6,773 nt of DNA from Neisseriales bacterium. GTDB taxonomy: Bacteria > Pseudomonadota > Gammaproteobacteria > Burkholderiales > UBA11063. Positions 5,767-6,773 of this stretch are shown here, piece after piece. The stretch spans positions 1 through 6,773 of the forward strand of contig SSGY01000048.1 in NCBI GenBank assembly GCA_008017145.1, given 5' to 3'. Below the pieces are notes generated by a model. That model did not search any database. It saw only the letters and a program-made list of their open reading frames with translations, and was not told the origin of the DNA. A program made the translations under genes and the position numbers. The stretch's first letter is position 1. The number at the start of each line of letters is the position of its first letter.

Positions 5767-6773
5767 ATGATTAAATCAGATAATCTGGCAACAGAATCAC
5801 GTATTACTACCGCGGTTAAAATCAACTCAACTGAAGATCTTCAGGAACGTGCATTGCGCCCTAAAGAACTTGCAGACTATATTGGACAAGATAAAGTCAA
5901 ACATCAGTTGGAAATATTTATTCAAGCTTCACGTAAACGCCAAGAAGCACTCGACCACGTCTTGCTGTTTGGACCGCCCGGATTAGGAAAAACTACACTT
6001 GCCCATATTATTGCCCGTGAAATGGGTGTTAACCTAAAGCAAACATCAGGGCCAGTGTTAGAGAAACCAGGCGATTTAGCTGCGATATTAACTAACCTTG
6101 AAGCCAATGACGTTCTATTTATTGATGAGATTCATCGGATGTCTCCCATCATCGAAGAAATTCTTTACCCCGCGTTGGAAGATTTTCAATTAGATATCAT
6201 GATCGGTGAAGGTCCATCAGCACGCTCAATCAAGATTGACTTACCTCCATTTACGCTCATTGGTGCAACGACCCGTGCTGGTATGTTAACCAACCCACTA
6301 CGCGATCGTTTTGGCATAATTTCACGTTTGGAGTTTTATAATCCAGCAGAGTTAAAAATAGTGGTTAAACGCTCAGCACGACTCTTAAAAATGGAGATTG
6401 ATGATGAAGGTGCAGCCGAGATCGCTAATCGCTCACGCGGCACGCCACGTATCGCCAATCGCCTATTACGCCGAGTGCGTGACTTTGCTGATGTAAAAAG
6501 TGACGGTTTAGTTGATAAAGCAACTGCGGATGCAGCATTACAGATGCTGGATGTCGATCATTTAGGACTGGATATAATGGATCGGAAACTACTTTGCGCT
6601 ATTATTGAGAAATTTGACTGTGGTCCAGTTGGTTTAGATAATTTAGCCGCCACAATTGGTGAGTCTGGTGATACAATCGAAGATGTCATTGAGCCATATT
6701 TAATGCAAAATGGTTTACTTCAACGTACTCCACGTGGTAGAATAGTGACCAACTATACTTTATCTCATTTTGG
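5767..6773 (+). CDS. ruvB: Holliday junction branch migration ATPase RuvB, 3' end cut by window edge
   Basis: Hexameric AAA+ motor that with RuvA drives branch migration of Holliday junctions before RuvC cleavage. The window shows 335 codons without a stop; the family is about 335-350 residues, so only a few codons are missing. Seen in order: Walker A GPPGLGKT at 69-76, Walker B LFIDEIHR at 117-124, sensor I GATTR at 166-170, arginine finger Arg179 in PLRDRFG, sensor [15 protein letters not shown] at 224-236, and the C-terminal winged helix from about 270, with QRTPRGR at 319-325. The ATG at 5767 is supported by MIKSDNL, which parallels the N-terminus of E. coli RuvB (MIEADRL), and by an in-frame stop at 5725. 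No ribosome-binding site precedes it. ruvA and ruvC are not next to it on the left, where acpP lies. Confidence 0.97.
   Translation, partial: MIKSDNLATESRITTAVKINSTEDLQERALRPKELADYIGQDKVKHQLEIFIQASRKRQEALDHVLLFGPPGLGKTTLAHIIAREMGVNLKQTSGPVLEKPGDLAAILTNLEANDVLFIDEIHRMSPIIEEILYPALEDFQLDIMIGEGPSARSIKIDLPPFTLIGATTRAGMLTNPLRDRFGIISRLEFYNPAELKIVVKRSARLLKMEIDDEGAAEIANRSRGTPRIANRLLRRVRDFADVKSDGLVDKATADAALQMLDVDHLGLDIMDRKLLCAIIEKFDCGPVGLDNLAATIGESGDTIEDVIEPYLMQNGLLQRTPRGRIVTNYTLSHF

Noticed and set aside
1..6773. Search for a novel system, mobile element, CRISPR array, tRNA or rRNA
   Set aside because: Nearly all sequence is accounted for by well-known housekeeping and fermentation genes plus ordinary intergenic signals; no repeats, transposase or RNA gene signatures were seen.

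Overview
This is an ordinary chromosomal core-metabolism window from an AT-rich proteobacterium. By resemblance of ACP, RuvB and the DUF3579-type protein to remembered family sequences, it looks betaproteobacterial, possibly Neisseriales-like; no search was run, so this placement is tentative. The pyruvate formate-lyase genes point to a facultative or anaerobic fermentative lifestyle. I see no mobile element, CRISPR array, tRNA, rRNA or defence system.

Layout. Positions 1-2391 (+ strand) hold the C-terminal two thirds of pyruvate formate-lyase (pflB, cut by the window's left edge), then a hairpin, then the complete radical-SAM activase gene pflA. A perfect 16-bp stem hairpin at 2444-2480 separates this module from a convergent minus-strand operon. 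Read 5' to 3' on the minus strand, that operon is a small DUF3579-like gene (5089-4772), aroQ (4765-4322), accB (4317-3850) and accC (3828-2482), with gaps of 6, 4 and 21 bases. A 337-bp AT-rich divergent intergenic region (5090-5426) carries promoter-like boxes for both directions. To its right, on the + strand, lie acpP (5427-5660) with a strong intrinsic terminator, and ruvB (from 5767), which is cut by the right edge only a few codons before its expected end.

How the genes work together. PflA installs the glycyl radical that makes PflB active in splitting pyruvate with CoA into acetyl-CoA and formate. AccB and AccC form the biotin carboxyl carrier and biotin carboxylase half of acetyl-CoA carboxylase, which makes malonyl-CoA from acetyl-CoA. 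AcpP carries the growing fatty acid chain. Most of the window therefore runs from acetyl-CoA formation to fatty acid synthesis. AroQ (shikimate pathway) shares the acc operon, and RuvB (Holliday-junction branch migration) is functionally unrelated.

The points most worth a second look are modest: a possible leaderless ruvB transcript, a nine-codon leader ORF plus hairpin overlapping the acpP ribosome-binding site, a five-residue deletion beside a conserved PflB motif, and the DUF3579 gene at the head of the aroQ-accBC operon. I did not find evidence for an undescribed system.
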